A stretch of 64,000 nt of DNA, taken from contig NZ_CP053908.1 in the NCBI RefSeq assembly GCF_013256625.1, positions 186,001 through 250,000 of the forward strand, read 5' to 3'. This document shows positions 1 to 8,538 of this stretch, in pieces (the first letter of the stretch is position 1; every line of letters begins with the position of its first letter). Under the pieces are notes generated by a model, which saw only the letters and a program-made list of their open reading frames with translations, was not told where the DNA came from and ran no database searches. Source of the DNA: Hymenobacter sp. BRD128 (lineage in GTDB: Bacteria > Bacteroidota > Bacteroidia > Cytophagales > Hymenobacteraceae). The translations under genes and the position numbers were made by a program.

Positions 1-249
1 CTGACGGTGCCCCGCGCCGAAACGCCAACCCACTACATCAGCATGGGCCTCGACGAAGACCTGACCCTAGCCAGCAAGCAGGCCGTGCGCGAAATGATTG
101 ATTTCCTGATGAAAACCAAAGGGATGACCAAAGACGACGCCTACATGCTGTGCAGCGTGGCCGGCGACCTCAACGTGACGCAGGTGGTCGATGGCACGCG
201 CGGCGCGCACATGCTGCTGCCAAAAAGCATTTTTGACAAGAAAAAATAA
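1..249 (+). CDS. Acetamidase/formamidase family protein, C-terminal part
   Basis: The reading frame is already open at base 1 and ends at TAA 247-249, so only the last ~82 residues are present. The stretch GLDEDLTLASKQAVREMIDFL followed by a 'DAYMLCSVAGDLNVTQVVDGTRG' type block is typical of the C-terminus of the FmdA/AmdA amidase family, which hydrolyses formamide, acetamide or related short amides to ammonia and the acid. The catalytic part lies outside the window, so the substrate cannot be judged. A hairpin repeat just after the stop probably ends the transcript against the convergent gene that follows. Confidence 0.75.
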   Translation: MTVPRAETPTHYISMGLDEDLTLASKQAVREMIDFLMKTKGMTKDDAYMLCSVAGDLNVTQVVDGTRGAHMLLPKSIFDKKK

Positions 250-263
250 CGTTTAATTCCTTA

Positions 264-306
264 CATAAGAACGTCATGCTGACGAAGGAAGCACGACGTT
301 CTTATG
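264..306. repeat. Hairpin between convergent genes, short REP-family member
   Basis: A perfect 12-bp inverted repeat (264-275 with 295-306) flanks a 19-nt loop that reads like a collapsed core of the REP-like family seen elsewhere in the window (CATGCTGA...GAAGCA). It fills the gap between two convergent genes and probably works as a bidirectional terminator. Confidence 0.65.
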
Positions 307-318
307 GAGTATTCATAA

Positions 319-1440
319 TTATTTGCCAGCCAAAAACTTCCCGATGTTTTCGTTGAGGAACTTCGCATCGGCGGGGTTGCTGGCGGCGCCGGCGGTGTGG
401 CCCCACAAGGAGGGAATGGGCAGCAGCTGCACGCCCGGAATGAACGCCGCCTCGTAGCGCGCATCGCCCACCGGGAAGTACAGGTCCGTTTCCGAAGGCA
501 TGTACAGAATGGGCACTTTGATGCTGCGCAGGGCTTTTTCGACATCGCCACCGAAACCGGGTGTGGTGCCTACGTTGTGGTATTCCCAGGTGCGCATCTG
601 GGCGATGAGGTCGTTGGCATCGGCGCCGGGGATGAAGTGCGTGCGGTAGTTATTAAGCACCTGCTCGAAGGTGACGCCGGGCTTCTCCTCGCTGCGCCAC
701 AGCTCTTTGCGCCACCATTCCTGCGAGAATAGCCAGCCAGTCCACACCGTGGCGAAGGCTTCGATACCCTTGGTCGGCGGCGTAGTGTAATCGCCATTTT
801 TGAAGGCTTCGTCGGCGGTGAGAGCGGCAATCTGGCCTTCGAGGCGCACCACGCCGTGCGGATAGTTTTTGGCCGTGCCCGAAGTAGCCACGATGCGGTC
901 GGCGAAGGTGGGGTATCTCACGGCCCACTGAAACGCCTGTTGCGCGCCCATCGAAAAGCCGATGAGCGCGCGCAGGTGCGTGATTTTTAGCTCTTTGGTT
1001 AGCAGCTCGTGCACCGCCTGCACGTTGTCGCGGATGGTCATGACCGGGAAGCGCGGGCCGTGAAACGGCTCGGGCGTGTTGCTGGGCGACGACGACTTGC
1101 CATTACCAAACAGCTCGGTGGTGACCAGAAACAGCTTGGTGGTATCGAGGCATTTGCCAGGGCCGATGAGCCATTCGTAGCCGCGGTGCCCTGCCATGTA
1201 GTGTGAGGGCAGCAGCACCGCATTGTCGCGCCTGGCGTTGAGGTGGCCGTAGGTGCCGTAGCCCACCAGCGCTTTCGGCAGCACAGCGCCGCCCTCGGTT
1301 TTGAAGTTGGTGAGGGTGAAAAAGTGGTGCGGCACCGGGCTAGCCGCCGGCTTGGTTTGGGCCAGCAGCGGCTGGCCGCCAACGCCTAGCAGCAGCGCTA
1401 GCAGCAGGCCCAAGCGAGTAAATCTGTTTTTGAGAAGCAT
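319..1440 (-). CDS. Secreted alpha/beta-hydrolase of the MetX (homoserine O-acetyltransferase) family
   Basis: 373 residues with an N-terminal signal peptide (hydrophobic run then LLAQ, about residues 8-28). The fold is that of the MetX-like alpha/beta hydrolases: nucleophile elbow GFSMGAQ with Ser163, a late 'PSETDLYFP' segment that supplies the acid, and 'LWGHTAG' that supplies the histidine, so the catalytic triad looks intact. Classical MetX is cytosolic and acetylates homoserine; the exported location argues for a hydrolase or acyltransferase of unknown substrate. It lies 38 bp downstream of a membrane-protein gene and the DUF1028 gene on the same strand, and may be co-transcribed. Family assignment is good; function is open. 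Confidence 0.8.
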   Translation of the reverse strand: MLLKNRFTRLGLLLALLLGVGGQPLLAQTKPAASPVPHHFFTLTNFKTEGGAVLPKALVGYGTYGHLNARRDNAVLLPSHYMAGHRGYEWLIGPGKCLDTTKLFLVTTELFGNGKSSSPSNTPEPFHGPRFPVMTIRDNVQAVHELLTKELKITHLRALIGFSMGAQQAFQWAVRYPTFADRIVATSGTAKNYPHGVVRLEGQIAALTADEAFKNGDYTTPPTKGIEAFATVWTGWLFSQEWWRKELWRSEEKPGVTFEQVLNNYRTHFIPGADANDLIAQMRTWEYHNVGTTPGFGGDVEKALRSIKVPILYMPSETDLYFPVGDARYEAAFIPGVQLLPIPSLWGHTAGAASNPADAKFLNENIGKFLAGK

Positions 1441-1478
1441 CGAAAAAGAGGGTTAGAAACGCAGCAAAGTGACTTCGC

Positions 1479-2129
1479 TCATTCAGGTAAATTACCGGTT
1501 TGGGCCGTGCGGTATAGCTGAATATTGAGCAAGGAAAGCCAGGTTAAGACAATCAGTAGCGTGATTTTTTGAATGACTGGCAGGAAATAGAGCAAGTGGC
1601 CGGTGTAATACACGTAGTTGTTCGCCACCAGTAACAGCAGGCATAATACCCCAAGCCACAGTAGCTTGCGAAGCTTCGTTCTATACAGCCCCACGAACGT
1701 GCCCGCTAGAGCAACCAAGCCAAGCAGGCCCGCAATATTGATAACCAAATCGTGGTAGTCGGTGAAAATGAAGCTGGCGAAAACCATTGCCAGTATCCCG
1801 GTTATGCGAATGGTAGTGGCCGGCCGCGAGCTTAGCTTAAATAAGCCGGGCAAGAGATACCAGAAAAAGGTGAGTGACAAGCACAAAACGCCCGTTGCCA
1901 GCAAAGCGACCGGGCGCGCGGGATTAGGCTGGCCATTCAAAGCAGTCTCATTCAGTAGGTTGCACCAATAGTTATGCAGCCAGCTAAAGCCTGGTGAGGC
2001 CCGGTCGACCGGCGAGCCGCCGGGATACAGCGCCCCCGCTAGGGCATAAAGCGCGAGGTATACGATAATCCCGGCCACTGGTAGCAGTCGCCAGTAGGTA
2101 GGCGGAGCGCCATTTTTTTTGCTTGGCAT
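1479..2129 (-). CDS. Integral membrane protein of unknown function
   Basis: 216 residues with about six hydrophobic helices (near residues 14-34, 73-95, 105-125, 127-147, 155-173, 178-203) and short loops. An early loop has the segment WLHNYWCNLL, which resembles the start of small DUF998-like membrane proteins, but I cannot assign a family firmly. It begins 17 bp after the stop of the DUF1028 gene and ends 38 bp before the MetX-like gene, all leftward, so it is probably the middle gene of a three-gene transcript. Confidence 0.6.
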   Translation of the reverse strand: MPSKKNGAPPTYWRLLPVAGIIVYLALYALAGALYPGGSPVDRASPGFSWLHNYWCNLLNETALNGQPNPARPVALLATGVLCLSLTFFWYLLPGLFKLSSRPATTIRITGILAMVFASFIFTDYHDLVINIAGLLGLVALAGTFVGLYRTKLRKLLWLGVLCLLLLVANNYVYYTGHLLYFLPVIQKITLLIVLTWLSLLNIQLYRTAQTGNLPE

Positions 2130-2146
2130 CGCCTTGCTAGCCGGCG

Positions 2147-3148
2147 CTACTTCAGGGCTAGAATCTGTTTTAGCTCGGCCGGGCTCACCGTGAGCAACCC
2201 TACTTTGGGCAGGCGCTCAGTGAGGGTGCGCCAATTAGGCTCCTGCTGAAAAATGGGCCGGAGCAGGGCTAGCGCGGCGGGCACTTGCTGCTTATTGGCT
2301 AGGGTAATGGCGTGCCAATACTTCATTTCCAAGTTGCTAGGGAACATCTTCTCAGCGGCTTGGTACTCGGCAATGGCTTTGGGCATGTCGTTTTTCTCCA
2401 CGGCCAGGTCGCCGGCGTTCATGTGGTCGTAGGCGCGGTGCAGCTTCAGCAGGCGGCGTAGCTCCACGAGCGGCTTGTCGGCATCGTCCACGCGCAGGTC
2501 CACGAGGCGGTCGGCCCAGGGACCTTCGGTGGTGGTGCCGCGCACTACCAGGAGGGCGGCCGACTGCCGGCCCCGGATGTCGCCGCCGGCGGCCTGGGCC
2601 GCGTCGAGGGCGGCTAGCACGCGCTCGGCCAGGGGCAGGGCGGCGCCGGCTTCGTAGGCCTTGGCCATGGCACCCCACACGGTAGCGTTGAGCATCATGT
2701 TGGCCTGCACCGAAAACTGATTGCCCTGCTGGTGGCCGGCCATGTCCACGCATTTTTTGCCGGTGTGAGTGGCCACGCGGCCTTGGTTGTCAAGTATGGC
2801 AACTTGGCGCACGTCGCGGCCTTCATCATTGGCCAGCAGCTCGTCGAGCGCTTGCTGGGCGGTTTTTCCACTCTTGAGCAAGGCTAGCCCGCGCAGGCCA
2901 AACGACTTATTGGTGAAGGACTGGGTAGCCACCACGCCCACGCCGGCCTCGCCCCAGCTCACACTGGTGCCCACTGAAAACCAGTGGCTTTGCACGGCCA
3001 CGGCCATTTCGCCGGTTTTGGGGTCGCGGGCTACGATGCTGAAGGTGTGGGCCAGCGGGTCGGTGGCCGAATAGATTGACTGGGCCCGCGCGGCCGGGCT
3101 AGCCAGCAGGAGCAGCGCTGCGAAAAAGGGTAGGAGTTTGCGAAGCAT
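2147..3148 (-). CDS. Secreted DUF1028 family protein with TPR-like tail
   Basis: 333 residues. A signal peptide ends at AARAQ (about residue 23). Residues 28-225 match the DUF1028 family (Ntn-hydrolase-like fold): 'HTFSIVARDPKTGEMAVAVQS', 'VGVVATQSF', 'HTGKKCVDMAGHQQG' and the late GGDIRGRQSAAL block are its hallmark segments. Residues ~240-315 (AYDHMNAGDLAVEKND, AIAEYQAAEKMFP) form two TPR-like helical pairs, a common DUF1028 extension. The biochemical role of the family is not settled. It is the first gene of the leftward group with the membrane protein and the MetX-like hydrolase. Confidence 0.85.
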   Translation of the reverse strand: MLRKLLPFFAALLLLASPAARAQSIYSATDPLAHTFSIVARDPKTGEMAVAVQSHWFSVGTSVSWGEAGVGVVATQSFTNKSFGLRGLALLKSGKTAQQALDELLANDEGRDVRQVAILDNQGRVATHTGKKCVDMAGHQQGNQFSVQANMMLNATVWGAMAKAYEAGAALPLAERVLAALDAAQAAGGDIRGRQSAALLVVRGTTTEGPWADRLVDLRVDDADKPLVELRRLLKLHRAYDHMNAGDLAVEKNDMPKAIAEYQAAEKMFPSNLEMKYWHAITLANKQQVPAALALLRPIFQQEPNWRTLTERLPKVGLLTVSPAELKQILALK

Positions 3149-3315
3149 AAATTGGAAGAAAAGCGAATGTAGCTGCCAAACCGCCTTGCGCTACCAAGAG
3201 TTGGCCGGCTGATTTCGTGCTAACGACAGCAGCCCCCCGGCCGAATGACCAGGAGGCTGCGCGCGGAGAGGCTAGCGGTTAGAATACGTTTAGGAAAGCA
3301 GCGGAGCGCGCCGCG

Positions 3316-5268
3316 CTATTCCACCGTCAGGCGCTGGCTGAAGGTGCCGGCGCTGGTTTGCAGGCGCACGGTATAGAGGCCCTGAGCCACGCCGGGCAGG
3401 GCTAGCGAGCGCACTGCCTCGGTGCTGCTGGGCAGCGTGCGGTGCAGGATACTTTGGCCCAGCGAGTTGAGTACTTGTACGTCTACGGCCTGGGTGCCGA
3501 GGCTAGCCGGCAAGCTCAGTGATACGCGGCCACCCTGGGCCGGATTGGGGTAGAGGAAAATGCCGGCCGTGGCTGCGCTGGCGGCCTTGGTGTCCAGGGG
3601 AGTATTTTTGATGTAGTTGCGCAGCCACACCAGCGACGGGCGCTCGGTAGCGTCGGCATTTACCAGGGGGGCGCCCTGAGCGGTGCGCCAGTGGCCGGGG
3701 CGGTAGCCCCACAGCGTTACGCCCTTCACATTTGGGTTTTCCCAAAACAGCGGAAATACGCGCTGATACTCCGCTAGCTGCACGGCATCGTCGAGGCCGT
3801 CGGTGTCGTACTCCGTTACGTAAAGCGGTAGGCCGGTGGCGGCCAGGGTCGCCACGTTGCCGTTGATAGTGGCCGCCGACTGGCCTGCTGTGGAGAAGGC
3901 ATGGCCTTGTATGCCCACGCCATCGATAAGATTGCGCGACTTGAGTAGGTTGATGATAGTCGCGTAGGTAGCGGCGCGGGTCGCAGAATTTTCCACGCTG
4001 TATTCGTTTACCATGAGCCTAGCAGTAGGAAAATACTGGCGGGCCAGCTGGAAGGCGGTGATTATCCAGTCGTAGCCGGTGGTGCCGGTGCCGCCCAGGG
4101 CGTTGATGTAGGCGCCGCCGTTGGGGTCCACGCTGCCGGCATTGCTGCCGATGGTGACCAGGCCGGTAGGCGGTGTGTTAATGGGCTCATTCACCACGTC
4201 GATGAAGTCGATTTTGGGGTAGCGGGCGGCTACGGCGGCAAACCAGATTTTAATTTCGGCCAGCTGGTCGGCCGCTGGCAGGCCGGCTATCCAGGTGGGC
4301 TGCTGGGCGCCCCAGATGAGGTTGTGCATGCGAAAAACGCTGCCCGACCTGGTGGCCCGGTTGTAGGCGCTGTCGAGGTCGGCCCAGTTGAAGGTGCCGC
4401 GCGTGCCCTCCACGCTGCCCCATTTGCCGCCGTTTTCGGGCGTCACGGCGTTCCAGTAGCGCGTAAAGTTGGGCGACTGCGCCGCACTGTAGGCGCAGCC
4501 CAAGTACTTGCTTTTGCCGGTGGCCAGCGGTGGGCCGGCCGGCACAAACTGCACGGGCGCCGTGGTCGAGCCCTGCGCGCCCGCATCAAGGTTAGCCACC
4601 GTAAAGTATAGTCCCGATTGGCCAAACACGAATTTATCAAGGTCCAGCCCGTCTTCGCGGGCGCCAATCTGAAACGTCTGGGTAAGCGCCCCGGCCGGCA
4701 CCGTGAAGGTAGTCGGCACCGCGCCGTAGCCAGAGTACTTCGACATATCGACCCACTTCCACACGCCGGTGGCGCCGCTGCCGCCGCCATCTACGGCCAG
4801 GCTGCTGCCGGCCACGTAGCCCACGTTGAAAAGGCCATTGGCTGTTGTCCAATCAGTACTGGTAGTGGCAAAATCTTTGGTGCCGAAGGTTTTGCCGTAA
4901 AAATAGCTGTCGTCGTTGGCCCCGCCCGGCCCTACCCGAATGCGCGCGTACAGGTCGTAGGTGCCCGCCGCCGGAAACGTAACGGTGTAGGTGAGCACCC
5001 GTGCCGCGGTGCCGGGCGCCGAGCCGCCGCCCGGCACCGACGATACATCGCTCAGGGTAGTCATGTACGTAACGGCGGGCGTCGTGCCCGAGGCGGCCGC
5101 CGTGCGGGCAGCCCAGTCGCCGGTTGTGGTCCCGGCCAGGGGCGTGGGCGGGTTGGTCGAAGTGCCGGTTTCGGCCTCGACCACCACGGGGGCGTTCTGA
5201 GCCGAAAGGGTGAAGTGGCTGCCAAGCGCGGCCACCAGCGCAATACCTATGCGTTGAGGTGTCTTCAT
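3316..5268 (-). CDS. Secreted GH10 endo-1,4-beta-xylanase with carbohydrate-binding module and type IX secretion tail
   Basis: 650 residues, extracellular. Signal peptide to about residue 23; residues ~28-215 form a beta-sandwich sugar-binding module (YDLYARIRVGPGGANDDS, then WKWVDMSKYSG and a LDKFVF strand). Residues ~250-555 are the GH10 barrel with the acid/base Glu361 in DVVNEP and the nucleophile Glu486 in LYVTEYD, so it should cut the xylan backbone internally. Residues ~570-650 (FLYPNPAQGG to FSQRLTVE) are a type A T9SS sorting domain, so the product is exported across the outer membrane by the gliding-type secretion system. It stands alone, outside the sugar locus at 31-48 kb. Two LacI-type palindromes lie about 145-180 bp upstream of the start. 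Confidence 0.95.
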   Translation of the reverse strand: MKTPQRIGIALVAALGSHFTLSAQNAPVVVEAETGTSTNPPTPLAGTTTGDWAARTAAASGTTPAVTYMTTLSDVSSVPGGGSAPGTAARVLTYTVTFPAAGTYDLYARIRVGPGGANDDSYFYGKTFGTKDFATTSTDWTTANGLFNVGYVAGSSLAVDGGGSGATGVWKWVDMSKYSGYGAVPTTFTVPAGALTQTFQIGAREDGLDLDKFVFGQSGLYFTVANLDAGAQGSTTAPVQFVPAGPPLATGKSKYLGCAYSAAQSPNFTRYWNAVTPENGGKWGSVEGTRGTFNWADLDSAYNRATRSGSVFRMHNLIWGAQQPTWIAGLPAADQLAEIKIWFAAVAARYPKIDFIDVVNEPINTPPTGLVTIGSNAGSVDPNGGAYINALGGTGTTGYDWIITAFQLARQYFPTARLMVNEYSVENSATRAATYATIINLLKSRNLIDGVGIQGHAFSTAGQSAATINGNVATLAATGLPLYVTEYDTDGLDDAVQLAEYQRVFPLFWENPNVKGVTLWGYRPGHWRTAQGAPLVNADATERPSLVWLRNYIKNTPLDTKAASAATAGIFLYPNPAQGGRVSLSLPASLGTQAVDVQVLNSLGQSILHRTLPSSTEAVRSLALPGVAQGLYTVRLQTSAGTFSQRLTVE

Positions 5269-5410
5269 ACGAAGCGGTTTTTGGGTGGGAAAAGGAGGAC
5301 TGGAGGAGGCCTTGGTAAAGCCACTAGCGCCTTAGCCAGCGGTTAAAATTAACTTCTTTTGTAGTGCCGTAAACAGCTGTTTATGAAATAAGTAGCTGCA
5401 TAAAAAAACT

Positions 5411-5448
5411 GCAAACGTTTGTGATAGTCAGGCAAACGTTTGTGATAG
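5411..5448. promoter_or_regulatory. Two tandem LacI-family-type operators
   Basis: A 17-bp sequence GCAAACGTTTGTGATAG occurs at 5411-5427 and again exactly at 5432-5448. Each holds the perfect 10-bp palindrome CAAACGTTTG (5412-5421, 5433-5442), the core shape of LacI/GalR-family operators. The 21-bp spacing puts both on the same face of the helix. They lie in the 329-bp gap upstream of the xylanase, the most likely target. No LacI-type gene is in the window. Confidence 0.65.
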
Positions 5449-5515
5449 GTTGCCATGCCCTGATTTTATTGAACAACCTTTCTGAAGGTTGGTATGCCCA
5501 ACCGTAGTGATACAG

Positions 5516-5549
5516 AAAAAGGGCATTAACGCCCGCTAATGCCCTTTTT
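5516..5549. terminator. Bidirectional terminator hairpin
   Basis: AAAAAGGGCATTA, a short loop, then TAATGCCCTTTTT: a strong stem with A and T tracts on either side. It lies just past the stop of the response-regulator remnant and upstream of the xylanase promoter region. Confidence 0.85.
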
Positions 5550-5597
5550 AGGCAGAGCCAGCGAAGCGTGGCTCGATTAAGAAGCCAGCGTGTCAGT

Positions 5598-6002
5598 TCA
5601 GGCCAGCAGCTTATAGCCCACGCCGCGCACGTTCACAATCTGCACCTGGGGGTCGTGGCGCAGATACCGGCGCAGGCGCGTGATAAACACGTCGAGCGAG
5701 CGCCCGTTGAAAAAGCTGTCGTCGCCCCAAAGCTCGCGCAGCACGTCGGTGCGCGTGAGCACCTGGTTGCGCTGGTCGTGGAGGCGCTTGAGCAGCTCAG
5801 CCTCGCGGTGGGTGAGGGTGGCCTCGGGCTGGCTGCCGTCGGCAAGGCGCAGGCGCTGCTGCGGGTGGTCGAAACGATAGCGGCCAATGGCCAGGAACCC
5901 CGCCGCCGGGGCCGATGTGGGGAGGGCCGGGCGGCCCAGCAGCGCCCGAACGCGCGCCACCAGCCTGGGCGGCTGCGCCCGAACTAGCCGTAGCCTCGAA
6001 GC
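5598..6002 (-). pseudogene. OmpR-family response regulator remnant (DNA-binding domain only)
   Basis: The frame encodes only the C-terminal winged-helix domain of an OmpR/PhoB-type regulator: LTHREAELLKRL, NQVLTRTDVLRELWGDD, SLDVFITRLRRYL, then INVRGVGYKLLA. Upstream, RLVARVRALLGRP matches the very end of a receiver domain, but an in-frame TGA at 6003-6005 stops it, and the TamA-like gene ends only 46 bp further on. About 110 residues of receiver are therefore missing. A GTG at 5960 could start a 120-residue stand-alone DNA-binding protein, so translation cannot be excluded. The intact terminator behind it suggests a once complete gene that lost its 5' part. Confidence 0.6.
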
Positions 6003-6048
6003 TCACCCACCAGGTGCGCAGCTTCGGCAAATAGTTGCGACGGCTAGG

Positions 6049-8388
6049 TTAGAATGGGTAGCCGATGGCCAGGTTCAGGCGGCCTGTTTTGCTGTCGGGG
6101 GTGCCGTAGTTGGCGCGCAGCGGAATAGCGTAGTCGAAGCGAATAACGAAAAACTGCACGTCGATGCGCAGGCCCACGCCGGTGCCCACGGCTAGCTGCT
6201 TCAGCGCCTGGCTAGCCACGAACTGGCCGCCCGGCCGCTGGGGGTCGTTGTTAACAAGCCAGATGTTGCCCGCATCCAGAAACACGGCGCCCTTCACGTA
6301 GGGAAATAAATCCTGGCGGTATTCGATGTTGCCTTCCAGGCGCAGGTCGCCCACCTGGTCGTAGTAGCTGTTTACGATGTCGGTGCCGGTGGGCTTGTAC
6401 GAGCCCGGCCCAATCTGGCGCGCCGCGAAGGCCCGGATAGAGTTGGGGCCACCAATGCCGTACTGCCGCAGATACGGCAGCGAGCCGCCCGCTGAGTTGC
6501 CGTAGGGCAGGCCCACGCCAATCTGCAGGCGCCCCACAATGCGGTTGCCCGAAGTAGCGTTGGGACTGATGCGGTAGTACTCGCGCAGCTCCAGGTCAAA
6601 CTTGGCGTACTGCGCAAACGGCTGGCCCGCAATGGTATATTTCTCGGTGGCCGTTTTGCTACCTACTGTCGCGCTGCTGATGGCGTTGGCGACGTTGCCG
6701 CTCACCTCGGCCATGCCCTGGAAGAAAATCTGCTGGCGGCGGTTTTCCAGTACTTGCTGGTTGTAGGTGTAGCGATAGGAGCTAGCCAGGATAAATTGCG
6801 ACTGATAAGCCTGGCGCAGAAAAGGCTTGGCCTTGAGCACCGAGTCGAATGCCGGCGAGCTCGTGAAGGCATTATACTCAATGTCGATAAGCTTTATTTC
6901 CTGCTCGTTAGTGATTTTGGTTTTCCAGCTGTAGCCGTAGTTGGCCGAGTAGCTGGTGGTGCTGAAATAACCCGTGCGCGCCACGTAGCGCACGCCGGCG
7001 CCGAAGTTGGTGCGCGGCTGAAAATCAGAGTTGACCAAGTGCGGGTCCAGAAAAGGCAGGTCAGGCGCAATGAGGCGCGGCACAATAAGTTGCGCGTTCA
7101 AGCCAAACTCGTTGGAGATAAGGCCGGTATTGCTGCGGCTCTCAGCGCCGGCCGGCGCGCGGGTCTGCGTTTCGGTCGAAGCCACGCCGTTGATAATCAG
7201 CTGCTCGGCGCCGCGCAGGGCCGAGCGGTTGCGAAAGCTCACCGTGAGGCCCGGCCCGGTAAAGCCGTTACTCTTGCTCACGAGCTGTAGCTCGGCCCGC
7301 AGGCTTTTCTTCTTGAGTTGGGTCATGAGTACGTCCGAGTCGAGGCGCGCCCGGCCGGCTGAGTCGCCGGCCGCCGAGGGCCGAAACTTGATTTCGACGA
7401 AGCGAAACGTGCCCAGGCTCATCAGGCGCGAGAGCGTCTGGTCGCGGCGCTTCTGCCGAAACAGGCTGTCGGGGTACAAAAACACGGCCCGCGTAATGGC
7501 CCGTGCCCGAAACACGCTCTCGTCGGGAAAGTAGCGGTACTTCTCGAATAGTACCGGCTGGCGACGCGTGGTATCGGTTAGTACGTAGTTGGTATTCAAG
7601 GAGATGGTTTTGAGCCAGTAGGGCCGCAATGCCTTGGCTGGCGCATCCTTCTTCACTTTATAATACACGTTTACCTTGCCTTGCAGCGTGCTATCGACTT
7701 GAAAGAGCAGGTAATTGGGGTTAAAGTAATAGTAGCCCTCGTTCTTAAGAGCCAGGTCGATGCGCACCCGCTCGTTGGTGAAGACGTCGAGGTCGTAGGG
7801 GTCGCCTGCTTTCAGCAGGCTAGCCGCCTGCGTGCCCCGGATGGCCTTGTCAATCAGCGTATCGCGGCCCGGGAAATGAATTTCCTGGATGATATACTGC
7901 TGGCCGGGGCGGGCCGTGTAGTCTACCTGGGCCGTGTTGGCCTTGGTTTTTATTTCGCTCGTCACCGCCCCGTGGAAGTAGCCCCGGTTCTGGAGGCGGT
8001 TCACCATCAGGTCGCGGGTTTGTTTGGCTTTTACTTGGCTCAGCAGCACCGGAGCTTCGCCAAACTTATCGGCCAGGAAGTGCTTCAGGCCCTTTGCCTT
8101 GCCCACGCCCAGGTGCCAGAAAAAAAGCTTGGGCCGCATGCCCAGAAACGAAAAATTGGGCTTGGGCCGCACCAGCGTGGCTAGCTCGGTTTGCAGCGCC
8201 GACTGGTTTTTGAGCTTGGTGGGCGAGGTTATGGTCACCTTGCTGCCGGTGTAGAGCTTCTGGCCCTCGGGCACGTAGCGCAGGCCCGAGCAGGAGAAAA
8301 GCAGGGAATTGAGAAGCAAGGAGACATGAAGAATGACGCGGCGGGCGCGGCCAGGGAGTAGCACATTACCCAAAAAGCAACGCGTCAT
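6049..8388 (-). CDS. TamA/BamA-like outer-membrane assembly protein
   Basis: About 780 residues. A short hydrophobic leader with SLLFSCSG looks like a lipoprotein signal, then POTRA-like domains (GYFHGAVTSEI, YIIQEIHFPGRD, NEGYYYFNPNYL) and a C-terminal 16-strand Omp85 barrel containing YLRQYGIGGPNSIRAF, the conserved VRGF-like loop motif, and ending in a barrel-type aromatic (IGYPF). It should insert or export outer-membrane proteins, working with the TamB gene directly upstream. The start is uncertain: the frame stays open upstream to 8529, but that extension translates a REP repeat, so I place the start at ATG 8388, itself inside one repeat arm. A non-ATG start a little further in is possible. 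Confidence 0.85.
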   Translation of the reverse strand: MTRCFLGNVLLPGRARRVILHVSLLLNSLLFSCSGLRYVPEGQKLYTGSKVTITSPTKLKNQSALQTELATLVRPKPNFSFLGMRPKLFFWHLGVGKAKGLKHFLADKFGEAPVLLSQVKAKQTRDLMVNRLQNRGYFHGAVTSEIKTKANTAQVDYTARPGQQYIIQEIHFPGRDTLIDKAIRGTQAASLLKAGDPYDLDVFTNERVRIDLALKNEGYYYFNPNYLLFQVDSTLQGKVNVYYKVKKDAPAKALRPYWLKTISLNTNYVLTDTTRRQPVLFEKYRYFPDESVFRARAITRAVFLYPDSLFRQKRRDQTLSRLMSLGTFRFVEIKFRPSAAGDSAGRARLDSDVLMTQLKKKSLRAELQLVSKSNGFTGPGLTVSFRNRSALRGAEQLIINGVASTETQTRAPAGAESRSNTGLISNEFGLNAQLIVPRLIAPDLPFLDPHLVNSDFQPRTNFGAGVRYVARTGYFSTTSYSANYGYSWKTKITNEQEIKLIDIEYNAFTSSPAFDSVLKAKPFLRQAYQSQFILASSYRYTYNQQVLENRRQQIFFQGMAEVSGNVANAISSATVGSKTATEKYTIAGQPFAQYAKFDLELREYYRISPNATSGNRIVGRLQIGVGLPYGNSAGGSLPYLRQYGIGGPNSIRAFAARQIGPGSYKPTGTDIVNSYYDQVGDLRLEGNIEYRQDLFPYVKGAVFLDAGNIWLVNNDPQRPGGQFVASQALKQLAVGTGVGLRIDVQFFVIRFDYAIPLRANYGTPDSKTGRLNLAIGYPF

Positions 8389-8481
8389 GCTGAGCCCCGC
8401 GAAGCATCTTGCCCGCGCCAGTAGGGGTAGTGCCCCTCCTAGCGACCCCGAGCGAGATGCTTCGCGGGGCTCAGCATGACG
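8383..8481. repeat. REP-like palindromic repeat between tamB and the TamA-like gene
   Basis: Arms at 8383-8409 and 8454-8481 are near perfect complements (CGTCATGCTGAGCCCCGCG ... CGCGGGGCTCAGCATGACG). It is one of six related intergenic elements in the window. Here it covers the apparent start of the TamA-like gene. Confidence 0.85.
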
Positions 8482-8538
8482 TGCTGTTAGTGCGCGTTTC
8501 ATTCGTTGCTCTGATTCTGAATTCCTCATTCTAAGTAC

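Noticed and set aside
264..306. CRISPR repeats
   Set aside because: The repeated hairpins are scattered singly across the window, not arranged in an array with equal spacers, and no cas gene is present.
5797..6030. An overlapping frame upstream of the response-regulator remnant as its missing receiver domain
   Set aside because: Its translation (Ala/Gly/Pro-rich) has no receiver motifs and it is simply another frame of the same DNA.
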